From contig NZ_JACVAA010000008.1 of the NCBI RefSeq assembly GCF_014851565.1, positions 124,001 to 188,000 on the forward strand: a DNA stretch of 64,000 nt, written 5' to 3'. The position numbers and the translations under genes were made by a program. Origin of the DNA: Pseudomonas sp. PDM15 (GTDB lineage Bacteria; Pseudomonadota; Gammaproteobacteria; Pseudomonadales; Pseudomonadaceae). A model generated the notes under the pieces. It searched no databases, was not told where the DNA came from, and saw only the letters and a list, made by a program, of their open reading frames with translations. Positions 51,970-59,888 of this stretch are shown piece after piece (the stretch's first letter is position 1; each line of letters starts with the position of its first letter).

Positions 51970-52899
51970 TCATTCCTTGCGTTTGCGCATGGTCTTGCGC
52001 GCGCGCGGTTGCTCTGCCGGTATGTGCAGGTACGACAGCACGCTTTCCGTGAGTTCGGCGGCCAGCTTTACCGCCTCCTTGTTGCGCGTCATCACGGCGG
52101 CGACCAGGCTCTCGATCAGTGCCAGCACCACGGTATTGGAGCTGATCAGCATGGGATGGTCGGCGGGAGCGAAAAGAACCAATTCGGCCAATCGCACCAG
52201 GGGGGAGGCGGGCGAGTCGGTAATGGCCAGTACGCGTGCACCGCGCTCGTTGGCGAAGCGCGCCAGATGGATGGTGTCCAGCGAGTAGCGCGGCAGCGAG
52301 ATTGCCAGCAGCACATCGTTCTCGGTGATGGCGGCCAGGCGATAGGCCGCGTTCTCGTTGCCACCCTCCATGCTGATGGCGACTGCGTCGGCGCAGTACG
52401 GCACCAGGTTGGCTGCCGCCAGGCCGGCCATGTAGGCACTGTTGCCGAAGCCGAGTATGTAGATGCGCCGGGCCTGTATCAGGCAATCGACGAAGGCTTC
52501 GAAGGTCGCCGGGCTGTTGCTGTTCGCGGCCGTGCCAAGGTTCCCGCTGGCAACCTGAATCTGCTCGTGCAGGCCGAAGGCACCGTCCGGGCGCTGGGCC
52601 ATTTCGTTGCGCAGCTTGTCCACCGGCGACACCAGATCCTGCAGGGTCGCCACCAGGGCGGCCTTGAGTGCGCTGAAGCCGCTCAGCTTGAGGGCGCGGG
52701 CGAGGCGATTGACCGCCGCGGCGGAGGTGGATGTCTCCTGGGCCAGCTCCTCGATGGTCAGGGTCGCGGCCTTCAGCGGATGGCGAAGGATGAAATCGGC
52801 CACCTTGCGCAGGGACGGCTGCAGGTCGGGCGAGGCCGATGCCAGCTTGCGCATCACCGGGGAGGTATAGACGGTCAGATCGTTCGGCGCTGGGGTCAT
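51970..52899 (-). CDS. RpiR-family regulator of the cyanophycin locus
   Basis: 309 residues. N-terminal helix-turn-helix (LRKVADFILRHPLKAATLTIEELAQETSTSAAAVNRLARALKLSGF) and SIS domain (about 130-270, RIYILGFGNSAYMAGLAAANLV, LAISLPRYSLDTI). SIS domains usually bind phosphosugars; here the inducer may be a product of cyanophycin breakdown. Last gene of the minus-strand unit with the hydrolase and binding protein. Confidence 0.9.
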   Translation of the reverse strand: MTPAPNDLTVYTSPVMRKLASASPDLQPSLRKVADFILRHPLKAATLTIEELAQETSTSAAAVNRLARALKLSGFSALKAALVATLQDLVSPVDKLRNEMAQRPDGAFGLHEQIQVASGNLGTAANSNSPATFEAFVDCLIQARRIYILGFGNSAYMAGLAAANLVPYCADAVAISMEGGNENAAYRLAAITENDVLLAISLPRYSLDTIHLARFANERGARVLAITDSPASPLVRLAELVLFAPADHPMLISSNTVVLALIESLVAAVMTRNKEAVKLAAELTESVLSYLHIPAEQPRARKTMRKRKE

Positions 52900-52966
52900 G
52901 TGAGCGGCGGCGTTGTCGATGGGCTGGGGCGGCAGTGTATCCGATGGTGCGGCGTCTGCGGCAGCG

Positions 52967-54079
52967 TCAGTCGCTCAGCAGGCGGCCGCTGCGGATCGGC
53001 ATGGCGCCGGCCACTTTGGCCAGCCACAGGCCGGGCTGGGCAAAGCGCAGGCGTTCGCGGGCATACAGCAGGCCGTCGGTGGTGGCACGCACGATGCTGT
53101 GTTGGCCGGAGAGCGGATCGATGACCTCGAACAGGGGATCACCCACCGCCACCCGCGCGCCCAATGGCCGCAAATAGCTGACCACGCCCGGGTGCGGCGC
53201 GTAGGCGTACTGGGCGCCAGCGAAAGGCGTTGCCGGGCACTGGTGTTCGGGCCGGTTCGGCCAACTGCCCTCGATAAAATCCTGTTCCGCGAGAAAGGCG
53301 AGGATGGCTTCTGCGTTGGCCTCGGCCCGCTGCGCCTCGGTATCGGCCATGCCGCCCAGCTCGATGGTGGTGGCCAGGCAAGCAGCGGGAATCGCCGCAT
53401 CGGGAAAGGCCGCGGCCAGCTTCAGCCAGGGTGTGGCACAGGCCTCGTCGAACGACTGACCACCGGAGTCCTCGGCCAGCAATGCGGCCTGCGCGCCCAG
53501 GTGCGCCGCCAACCCGGACAACCGAGGCCACAGCTGGGGCAGGGCGTAGAGCAGGAGTACCGACTCGAAGTCGCAATGCAGGTCGAGCACCAGGTCGGCG
53601 GTGCAGGCATGACCGAGCAGCAATCGCTGCAGTCCTTCGAGGGGGGATGCGGCCGGCGGCAGCTCATGCAGGGCCGCAACCATCAGCTCGCGTATCAGCG
53701 CCAGGTTATCTGCCGCATCGTCGCGCAGCAGCGAGTGGAGCTTTGGCGTGATCAGCGCAGCCAGATCCGGGAAGTCACGATTGAAGTTCTTGCCGCTGGC
53801 GAAATCGAATCGACCCTGATGGGTGGCCTGGAACACCTGGACCAGACCGATCGGATTGGCGACCGGCACAAGCTCGATGCGGCCTCGTAGCTGCCCGGCT
53901 GCCTCCAGCGTGGCCAGGCGTTGGCGCAGCGCCACGGCTACGCGCATGCCGGGCAGTTCGTCGGCGTGCAATGCCGCCTGAATGTAGGCCTTGCGTGGCC
54001 CCTGGCCGAACTGCAGCACGCTCAGTTGGCGCTGCGTGCCGGGGCTGTTCCAAGGGAGGGGGTGATCGATCCGTATCAT
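52967..54079 (-). CDS. cphZ: AstE/AspA-type zinc hydrolase, probable cyanophycin dipeptide hydrolase CphZ
   Basis: 370 residues of the succinylglutamate desuccinylase/aspartoacylase branch of M14 peptidases. Zinc ligands HxxE at YIQAALHADELPGM and the later His at LVLDLHCDFESV; NPIGLVQVFQATHQGRFDFASGKNFNRDFPD is the substrate-site block. A relative (CphZ) splits beta-Asp-Arg from cyanophycin into Asp and Arg. The two cyanophycinase genes next door make this the best reading over deacylation of simple amino acids. Preceded by a terminator-like hairpin after the binding-protein gene. Confidence 0.78.
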   Translation of the reverse strand: MIRIDHPLPWNSPGTQRQLSVLQFGQGPRKAYIQAALHADELPGMRVAVALRQRLATLEAAGQLRGRIELVPVANPIGLVQVFQATHQGRFDFASGKNFNRDFPDLAALITPKLHSLLRDDAADNLALIRELMVAALHELPPAASPLEGLQRLLLGHACTADLVLDLHCDFESVLLLYALPQLWPRLSGLAAHLGAQAALLAEDSGGQSFDEACATPWLKLAAAFPDAAIPAACLATTIELGGMADTEAQRAEANAEAILAFLAEQDFIEGSWPNRPEHQCPATPFAGAQYAYAPHPGVVSYLRPLGARVAVGDPLFEVIDPLSGQHSIVRATTDGLLYARERLRFAQPGLWLAKVAGAMPIRSGRLLSD

Positions 54080-54101
54080 GGCTTACCTGGAATGTCGGCA
54101 G

Positions 54102-54134
54102 AAAAAAGGGGTATCCGGACTCGCCGGATACCCC
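54102..54134 (-). terminator. intrinsic terminator between the binding protein and cphZ genes
   Basis: Stem GGGGTATCCGG / CCGGATACCCC with loop ACTCG; on the minus strand it is followed by six T (54102-54107). It would reduce, not abolish, transcription from the binding protein into cphZ, allowing excess binding protein. Confidence 0.85.
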
Positions 54135-54147
54135 TGTGCACAGGCTC

Positions 54148-54921
54148 TTACTGGCCGTAGATGTCGTAAGCGAAGTACTTGCCCTGGACTTCTGCGTACT
54201 TGCCGTTGGCGCGCAAGGCGGCGATGGCATTGCTGAATTTCTCGGCGGTGGCGGCATCGCCCTTGCGCACGGCAATGCCGGCGCCGTTGCCGAAGTACTT
54301 CGGATCGTTGAAGTCCGGGCCGACCAGGGCGAAGCCCTTACCACCGTCGGTCTTGAGGAAGCCTTCGCCGATGTTCACCACGTCGGCCAGGGAGGCGTCG
54401 ATACGCCCGGAAGCCAGATCGAGGAAGGCCTCGTTCTGCGAGCCGTAGCGCACCACTTCGATGCCGGCCTCGGCGAATTTGTCGCTGGCGTAGCGATCGT
54501 AGGTGGAGGCGCGCTGTACGCCGACCTTCTTGCCCTTGAGGTCCACCAGCGGGTCCTTGACCTCGCTGCCGGCCTTCATCACCAGCTTGCCGGGGGTGTG
54601 GTAGTACTTCTTGGTGAAGTCGACCGACTTCAGGCGATCCGGGGTGATCGACATGGACGACAGCACGGCGTCGACCTTGCGCACCTTGAGCGAAGGAATC
54701 AGGCCGTCGAACGCCTGCTCGACCCACTCGCACTTGACCTGCATCTGCGCGCACAGCGCATTGCCGATGTCGTAGTCGAAGCCGCTGATCTGCCCCTCCG
54801 GCGTCTTGAAGGCGAAGGGCGGGTAGGCGGCTTCGATGCCGATACGCAGGGTTTCCTGGGCCTGTGCCAGGGTGGCGCAGGCGGAGAGCGCCAGGGCGCC
54901 GAGCAGAGCGATCTTGTTCAT
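54148..54921 (-). CDS. ABC substrate-binding protein, basic amino acid type (ArgT/AotJ-like)
   Basis: 257 residues. Signal peptide (MNKIALLGALALSACATLAQA), then ETLRIGIEAAYPPFAFKTPEGQISGFDYDIGNALC, the solute-binding family 3 signature, and DAVLSSMSITPDRLKSVDFTKKYY typical of Arg/Lys/ornithine binders. No permease or ATPase gene is near, so it must borrow a membrane complex. In this locus it may catch beta-Asp-Arg or arginine released from cyanophycin. Divergent from the first cyanophycinase. Confidence 0.9.
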   Translation of the reverse strand: MNKIALLGALALSACATLAQAQETLRIGIEAAYPPFAFKTPEGQISGFDYDIGNALCAQMQVKCEWVEQAFDGLIPSLKVRKVDAVLSSMSITPDRLKSVDFTKKYYHTPGKLVMKAGSEVKDPLVDLKGKKVGVQRASTYDRYASDKFAEAGIEVVRYGSQNEAFLDLASGRIDASLADVVNIGEGFLKTDGGKGFALVGPDFNDPKYFGNGAGIAVRKGDAATAEKFSNAIAALRANGKYAEVQGKYFAYDIYGQ

Positions 54922-55072
54922 CTTATGACTCCAGTTGCGGATGGTTGGCCACCCTCGCGGGTGAGGTGCATTGCTTCGCCTGGCGGCGAATCTCTCAGCC
55001 CTGGCTTCGTGGGCCAGAGCCCCAGCTGCCGCGCAGATGAGGCGGCCTGGCTGTGTGTATGGCGGTGGTGAG

Positions 55073-55089
55073 TGACACGTTTTGTGTCA
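55073..55089. promoter_or_regulatory. inverted repeat in the cyanophycin divergent promoter (1)
   Basis: TGACAC-GTTTT-GTGTCA, perfect arms. The whole 434-base gap 54922-55355 is strikingly AT-rich from 55080 on and holds no gene, only this and the following repeats. Confidence 0.45.
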
Positions 55090-55133
55090 GCAAAACTAAG
55101 GTCAAGAAAAAATCATGTCAATTGTATTGTTCT

Positions 55134-55151
55134 CTGAAAAAATAATTTCAG
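55134..55151. promoter_or_regulatory. CTGAAA-N6-TTTCAG palindrome (2)
   Basis: CTGAAAAAATAATTTCAG, perfect arms of six. The same half-site recurs at 55188-55202 in the inverted arrangement, suggesting several sites for one dimeric regulator, possibly the RpiR protein. Confidence 0.5.
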
Positions 55152-55187
55152 CCTGATGTCGGTTCGAAGAATGCCGTAATAGAGCTG

Positions 55188-55202
55188 TTTCAGGTCCTGA
55201 AA
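55188..55202. promoter_or_regulatory. TTTCAG-N3-CTGAAA palindrome (3)
   Basis: TTTCAGGTCCTGAAA, perfect arms of six, 37 bases after site (2) and 154 bases before the cyanophycinase start. Confidence 0.5.
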
Positions 55203-55274
55203 ACTGTCCGTTTGGTCTATTTCTGTGGTGCTATCTGGGGTTGATCGTAGGATTTCGTTGGTATACAACATTTC

Positions 55275-55310
55275 AAATTGACTGATTAATGAAAATAAAT
55301 GAGTCAATTT
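55275..55310. promoter_or_regulatory. long inverted repeat before the first cyanophycinase (4)
   Basis: AAATTGACT (55275-55283) and AGTCAATTT (55302-55310) with an 18-base AT-rich spacer; a wide operator or a leader hairpin 45 bases before the start codon. Confidence 0.45.
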
Positions 55311-55355
55311 GGTTGTGTGTCGAACACTCCCTACTCAGAAGAAGAGCAACAAGAA

Positions 55356-57128
55356 ATGAGAATGCAGACCAAGCCTGGCGTGCTGCTCGCCGCCCTGATT
55401 CTTGCCGGCCATTGCGCGCCGACCCTGGCCGAAGGCCATTTGCTGGCCGTCGGCGGCATGCTGCGGGCCAGCAACACCGAGGTGTACCAGAAGCTCATCG
55501 AACTGGCTGGCGGCGCCGAGCGGGCGCGTATAGCCATCATGCCAACCGCCAGCGGCAGCCTCGGTTCCAGCAAGCGCTTCCAGGCCGAGCTGCAGGCCCT
55601 GGGCGTGCCGGCCGAGCGCATCAGCATCGTCGGCATCGACAAGCAGAACTACCAGAGCACCATGAACGACCCGGCCGTGCTCAAGCCGCTGAGCGAGGCC
55701 AGCGCCGTGTGGTTCGTCGGCGGTGACCAGGCGCGCATCGCTCGCGCGCTGTACAACGGCGACGGCAGCGAGTCGCTGACGCTGCAGGCGGTGCGTGGCG
55801 TGTTCGACAAGGGTGGCGTGGTCGCTGGCACCAGCGCCGGCGCCAGCATTCTCGGGGCGACCATGCCGACCGCCTATGGCGTGGTCATGGACACCCTGGA
55901 CTTCGGCGTCGCGGCCAAGGCCGATCAGCGCGGGACCGCACTGCTCAAGGGCGCGGGCCTGTTCAAGGCCGGCATCATCGACCAGCACTTCGACCAGATC
56001 GAGGAAACCAGCACAGGTCGCGCCGCGCGCATGGCCAGCTACCTGGTCGAACAGCAGCCGGCCAAGGGCTTCGGGCTGGATACCAACACGGCGATCTGGG
56101 TACGGCCCGGTGGTCAGCTGCAGGTGCTCGGCGAGGGCTACCTGACGGTGATGGATGCCAGTCAGGCGCACAAGGAGTTCGGGCTTTACGGTACCCGCCT
56201 GCAGAACGTGCGCCTGGCCATGCTCGGCCATGGCGACCGCTACGACCTAGCCAGCGGCAAGGTGCAGCCGGCGCAGGGCAAGGAGCCGATCACCGCCGGT
56301 AACGAATACCTGGTGGGCAACCAGCTGCTCACCGACCTGTCCGCGGTATCCGCCATGTCGCGTGCGGTGCTCTACGGCCTGGCCGACAATACCGCCACCC
56401 GCCAGGTGGGACTGATGACCCGCTACAACCCGGCCAACGGCTACCACTATGGCTATCGCTTCGAGCTCAGCGAGGCCGCGGGTTTCCAGGCCCACAGCCG
56501 CTTCAACGACTCGCTGACCAACTACACGGTGCAGGACGTGCGCCTGGCCATCGCGCCGGTGGATGCCTTCCTGGGTGACCCGGCGCGCAGCAGCCCGCAG
56601 GACGCCGCCGCCAGCCGCTGGCCGGACGCCGTGCGCGCGGTGAGTTTCCGCGGCCTGATGACCAGCGATGGCGACAACCGCTTCGAACCAAAACGGGCGC
56701 TGACCCGCTACGAGCTGGCCAACGCGCTGCAGATGACCCTGGCCGCCGAACCGGCCTTGGACAAGTTGCCGAAGCTTGCCGACATCGACCGCGACCACCC
56801 GCTGCGCGAGCAGATCGAGGTGGTGGTCTCCAATGGCTGGCTGCCCAGCGGCGAGCGCTTCGACGGCGAGCGCAAAGTGACCCGGGCGGAGTGGGCGCTG
56901 GCCTGCAAGGCCCTGGTCGAGGGCTTCACCAAGACCGATCTGACGCACCGTGCACCGCTCAAGGACTTGGCCGGCATCGATCCCGCCACAGCCGAGGCGG
57001 CCGAGCTGCTGGTCGGGGAAGGGTGGATGAGCGCCGAATCCGGGCGCTTCCAGCCACAGCAAACCGTCAGCCGGGAAGAGGCCGCACGCAGCCTGGCGCG
57101 CCTGATCGGGCTCGCCAAACCGTCCTGA
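55356..57128 (+). CDS. exported cyanophycinase with C-terminal SLH-like domain
   Basis: About 590 residues from MRMQTKPGVLLAALILAGHCAPTLAE (start 55356 or 55362; signal peptide about 25 residues). Peptidase S51-type core: GHLLAVGGMLRASN, AVWFVGGDQARIARAL, nucleophile Ser in VAGTSAGASILG and DQHFDQIEE. It cuts the beta-Asp-Arg polymer cyanophycin to dipeptides. After a middle region, residues about 435-585 contain repeats like RFEPKRALTRYELANALQMTL, SGERFDGERKVTRAEWALACKAL and SGRFQPQQTVSREEAARSLARL, the S-layer-homology pattern, so it may stay bound to the cell surface. This extension is unusual for a proteobacterial cyanophycinase. Confidence 0.88.
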   Translation: MRMQTKPGVLLAALILAGHCAPTLAEGHLLAVGGMLRASNTEVYQKLIELAGGAERARIAIMPTASGSLGSSKRFQAELQALGVPAERISIVGIDKQNYQSTMNDPAVLKPLSEASAVWFVGGDQARIARALYNGDGSESLTLQAVRGVFDKGGVVAGTSAGASILGATMPTAYGVVMDTLDFGVAAKADQRGTALLKGAGLFKAGIIDQHFDQIEETSTGRAARMASYLVEQQPAKGFGLDTNTAIWVRPGGQLQVLGEGYLTVMDASQAHKEFGLYGTRLQNVRLAMLGHGDRYDLASGKVQPAQGKEPITAGNEYLVGNQLLTDLSAVSAMSRAVLYGLADNTATRQVGLMTRYNPANGYHYGYRFELSEAAGFQAHSRFNDSLTNYTVQDVRLAIAPVDAFLGDPARSSPQDAAASRWPDAVRAVSFRGLMTSDGDNRFEPKRALTRYELANALQMTLAAEPALDKLPKLADIDRDHPLREQIEVVVSNGWLPSGERFDGERKVTRAEWALACKALVEGFTKTDLTHRAPLKDLAGIDPATAEAAELLVGEGWMSAESGRFQPQQTVSREEAARSLARLIGLAKPS

Positions 57129-57216
57129 TTACCTGATGTGCATTCGAACTCGCCCTGTCGTGACAGGGCGGACGGGCAGCGTTTGCCTGCAAGAAAACCA
57201 AGAACGAGATGTACCG

Positions 57217-57543
57217 ATGCAACTGAGCAACCTGGAGCTGTTCGCCTTGGACAAGCTGCTGCACGACCACCAGCCCGCCACTGAAGCACTGCGCAGCTCA
57301 GAAGCCCGCGTGCTGGAGCGCGTGGATACGCCCGCCGGCTTCTTCGCGGTCATCGAGCTGCAGCAGAGCCTGCGCGATGTCGGCGAGTTCGCCGAGCGCG
57401 AGTGGAAATTCAAGCTGAAGAGCCCGAAGAAGACCGCGGGCTACTTCGTCTGCTGGCCAGACGGCGAGTCGACGCTGTGTCTGGAGGCGGTGATCAGCAG
57501 GGGCCGACGTCCAGAGGTGCTGACAGCGGAACTCTTTGTCTGA
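57217..57543 (+). CDS. hypothetical protein of the cyanophycin locus
   Basis: 108 residues from MQLSNLELFALDKLLHDHQ. No signal peptide. Mixed alpha/beta with FFAVIELQQSLRDVGEFAEREWKFKLKSPKKTAGYFVCW. Not recognised. It lies 88 bases after the first cyanophycinase and before the porin on the same strand, so co-expression is likely. A perfect GC palindrome (57561-57574) follows its stop. Confidence 0.65.
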   Translation: MQLSNLELFALDKLLHDHQPATEALRSSEARVLERVDTPAGFFAVIELQQSLRDVGEFAEREWKFKLKSPKKTAGYFVCWPDGESTLCLEAVISRGRRPEVLTAELFV

Positions 57544-57602
57544 CCGGGCAAAACCAAGAAGGGCCCGCGGGCCCGCCAACAACACTAAAAACGGAGTAAG
57601 AC

Positions 57603-58898
57603 ATGAACCTCGTGAAACTGAGTTGTCTCGCCCTGGCGGTCGCCGCCGCCAGCAGCCAGCTGGCCGTGGCCGGCCAGGCCGATGCCAAGGGCTTTGTCGA
57701 AGACAGCGAGCTGAGCCTGCTGAACCGCAACTATTACTTTCAGCGCGACTTCAAGAACAACCCCGGTGGCCAGAACTACCGCGAGGAGTGGGCCCACGGC
57801 GTGATGGCCGAGTTTGCCTCGGGCTTCACCCAGGGCACCGTCGGCTTTGGCGCCGATGTCTATGGCTACATGGGCATCAAGCTGGACAGCGGTCGCGGCC
57901 GCACCGGCACCGGTCTGTTGCCGATCAGCGACGAGGGCCGTGCCCAGGATGAATACGGCGAGGCCGGCGGTGCCGCCAAGCTGCGTATCTCCGAGACCGT
58001 GCTGAAGTACGGCGAGATGCGTACCGAGGCGCCGGTGTTCGCCACTTCCCATAGCCGTCTGCTGCCGGAAACCGCCACCGGCTTCCATGTCAGCAGCGGC
58101 GAGATCGATGGCCTGGCCCTGGAGGCCGGTCACTTCACTGCCTACAACAACCGCAACTCGACCAACAGTGACGAGGAGCTGTACCTCAACTACGGCAGCG
58201 GCGAGATCGGCAAGACCATCGATTTCGCGGGTGGCTGGTACAACGTCAGCGATGACCTCGCCGTGGGCCTGTATGCCTCGCGCTTCGAGGACACCTGGAA
58301 CCAGTACTACGGCAACCTCAACTACACCCTGGGTATCAGCGAAGGGCAGAACCTGAACTTCGACCTCAACCTGTATCGCACCAGCGATACCGGTGATGCC
58401 CTGCAGGGCGACATCAGCAATACCACCTACAGCCTGGCGGCCACCTATGCCCTGGGCTCGCACTCGATCCTGCTGGCCTACCAGCGCGTCAACGGCGATA
58501 CCCCGTTCGACTACGTCGGCGGCGACTCGATCTTCCTCTCCAACTCCATGCAGTATTCCGACTTCAACGCACCGAACGAGAAATCCTGGCGTGTTGGCTA
58601 CGGCTACGACTGGAGCGGCCTCGGCGTCCCCGGCCTGACCACCAAGGTCACCTACGTTAAGGGCAGCGATATCGATGGCACCGATGCGGATGTGAACGGC
58701 GGCTACGTCGGCTACTACGGCGAGGACGGCGAGCACAGCGAGACCGACATCGACATCAAGTACGTGGTCCAGGAAGGCCCGGCCAAGGACCTGTCGGTGC
58801 GCCTGCGCCAGGCCTTCCACTATGCCAACAGCGACCAGGGCGAGGGCGACCTGCACGAGTTCCGGGTCATCGTCGACTACCCGCTGAGCATCCTGTGA
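57603..58898 (+). CDS. OprD-family outer-membrane porin
   Basis: 431 residues. Signal peptide (MNLVKLSCLALAVAAASSQLAVA), then DAKGFVEDSELSLLNRNYYFQRDF, the OprD-family start, and the beta-strand pattern through to HEFRVIVDYPLSIL with a terminal hydrophobic residue for barrel assembly. OprD itself takes up basic amino acids and dipeptides. Within this locus, beta-Asp-Arg or arginine is the likely cargo (inference). Ribosome-binding site GGAGTAAG. Confidence 0.95.
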   Translation: MNLVKLSCLALAVAAASSQLAVAGQADAKGFVEDSELSLLNRNYYFQRDFKNNPGGQNYREEWAHGVMAEFASGFTQGTVGFGADVYGYMGIKLDSGRGRTGTGLLPISDEGRAQDEYGEAGGAAKLRISETVLKYGEMRTEAPVFATSHSRLLPETATGFHVSSGEIDGLALEAGHFTAYNNRNSTNSDEELYLNYGSGEIGKTIDFAGGWYNVSDDLAVGLYASRFEDTWNQYYGNLNYTLGISEGQNLNFDLNLYRTSDTGDALQGDISNTTYSLAATYALGSHSILLAYQRVNGDTPFDYVGGDSIFLSNSMQYSDFNAPNEKSWRVGYGYDWSGLGVPGLTTKVTYVKGSDIDGTDADVNGGYVGYYGEDGEHSETDIDIKYVVQEGPAKDLSVRLRQAFHYANSDQGEGDLHEFRVIVDYPLSIL

Positions 58899-59013
58899 TC
58901 CTGCGGCCCGTGTCACCTGTCGCGGGCCGTCTGTAGGGCGCTGGCCTCCGTACCTCATGCGCGGAGGCCGGCTGCTTTGATTCAAGGTCTGCTCGATTGC
59001 TCCTTTGGCCTTG

Positions 59014-59039
59014 AGGCGCCTGCCCGGCGCCTTTTTTTC
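59014..59039 (+). terminator. intrinsic terminator after the porin gene
   Basis: Stem AGGCGCC / GGCGCCT with loop TGCCC, then seven T. A weaker hairpin (GCGGCCCG...CGGGCCGT) lies at about 58904-58931. Confidence 0.9.
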
Positions 59040-59053
59040 TCGCGGAGTGAGAC

Positions 59054-59815
59054 ATGCGATTTGCCTGCCTGCTGCTTGGCATGTTCATTACGCTTTCGGC
59101 CCAGGCCGAGACGCTGCGCATCGCCATGGAAGGACAGTTTCCACCCTTCGAGGAGCTCGACCAGAACGGTCGCCTCAAGGGCTTCAACGTCGACATCGCC
59201 AACGCCTTGTGCGTGCAGATGCGCACCCGTTGCGAGCTGCAGCGCTTCGCCTGGGACGATCTGATCCCGGCACTGCAGGAGCGCCGTACGGACCTGATCC
59301 TGGCGTCGATGTCGATCACCGAGGAACGCCTGGCGCAGGTGGACTTCACCCAGCGCTACGCGCATACCCCGGCCTTTTTCTTCGCCCGCGAGGGCACTGT
59401 CAACGAGGTGATCATCACCCCGCGGCGCCTGACCGGAAAACGCATCGGCGTGCAGCGCGAGACCACCTATGACCGCTTCCTCGCCGCCCGCTATGAGAAG
59501 CACCTGCCAATCGTGCGCTTCGCCAGTGCCGCAGAAACCTATCAGGCCCTGCAGCGCGGCGAGGTGGACCTGGTGCTCGACGACGCGGTGTCCGGCTACT
59601 TCGGCTTCCTCCAGTCCGAGCGCGGCAAAGGCTTCGAGCGGGTCGGCAACGCCGTGCAGGCCCCCAAGTTTTTCGGCAAGGGCCAGGGCATCGCCGTGCG
59701 CAAGGGCGATGAGGCCCTGCGCGCACGCCTGGACCAGGCCCTGGTGGCGATTCTCGACAACGGCGTCTACCGCCGCATCGAGCGCCAGTACTTCCAACGC
59801 TTCAGCGTTTATTGA
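59054..59815 (+). CDS. second ABC substrate-binding protein, basic amino acid type
   Basis: 253 residues: short signal peptide (MRFACLLLGMFITLSAQA), then ETLRIAMEGQFPPFEELDQNGRLKGFNVDIANALC and LILASMSITEERLAQVDFTQRYAHT, family 3 solute-binding signatures. It is clearly homologous to the binding protein at 54148 but diverged. Again without permease or ATPase. Between the porin and the second cyanophycinase. Confidence 0.9.
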   Translation: MRFACLLLGMFITLSAQAETLRIAMEGQFPPFEELDQNGRLKGFNVDIANALCVQMRTRCELQRFAWDDLIPALQERRTDLILASMSITEERLAQVDFTQRYAHTPAFFFAREGTVNEVIITPRRLTGKRIGVQRETTYDRFLAARYEKHLPIVRFASAAETYQALQRGEVDLVLDDAVSGYFGFLQSERGKGFERVGNAVQAPKFFGKGQGIAVRKGDEALRARLDQALVAILDNGVYRRIERQYFQRFSVY

Positions 59816-59888
59816 TTTCCCGTTCCGCAGTACCCGTTGCACAACACCCACAAAAAGCTGCAGCTGATGCAGCCACGGAGAACTGAAG

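Noticed and set aside
57585..58985. 466-codon minus-strand frame opposite the OprD gene
   Set aside because: The plus-strand porin has signal peptide, ribosome-binding site and family motifs; the minus frame has none.
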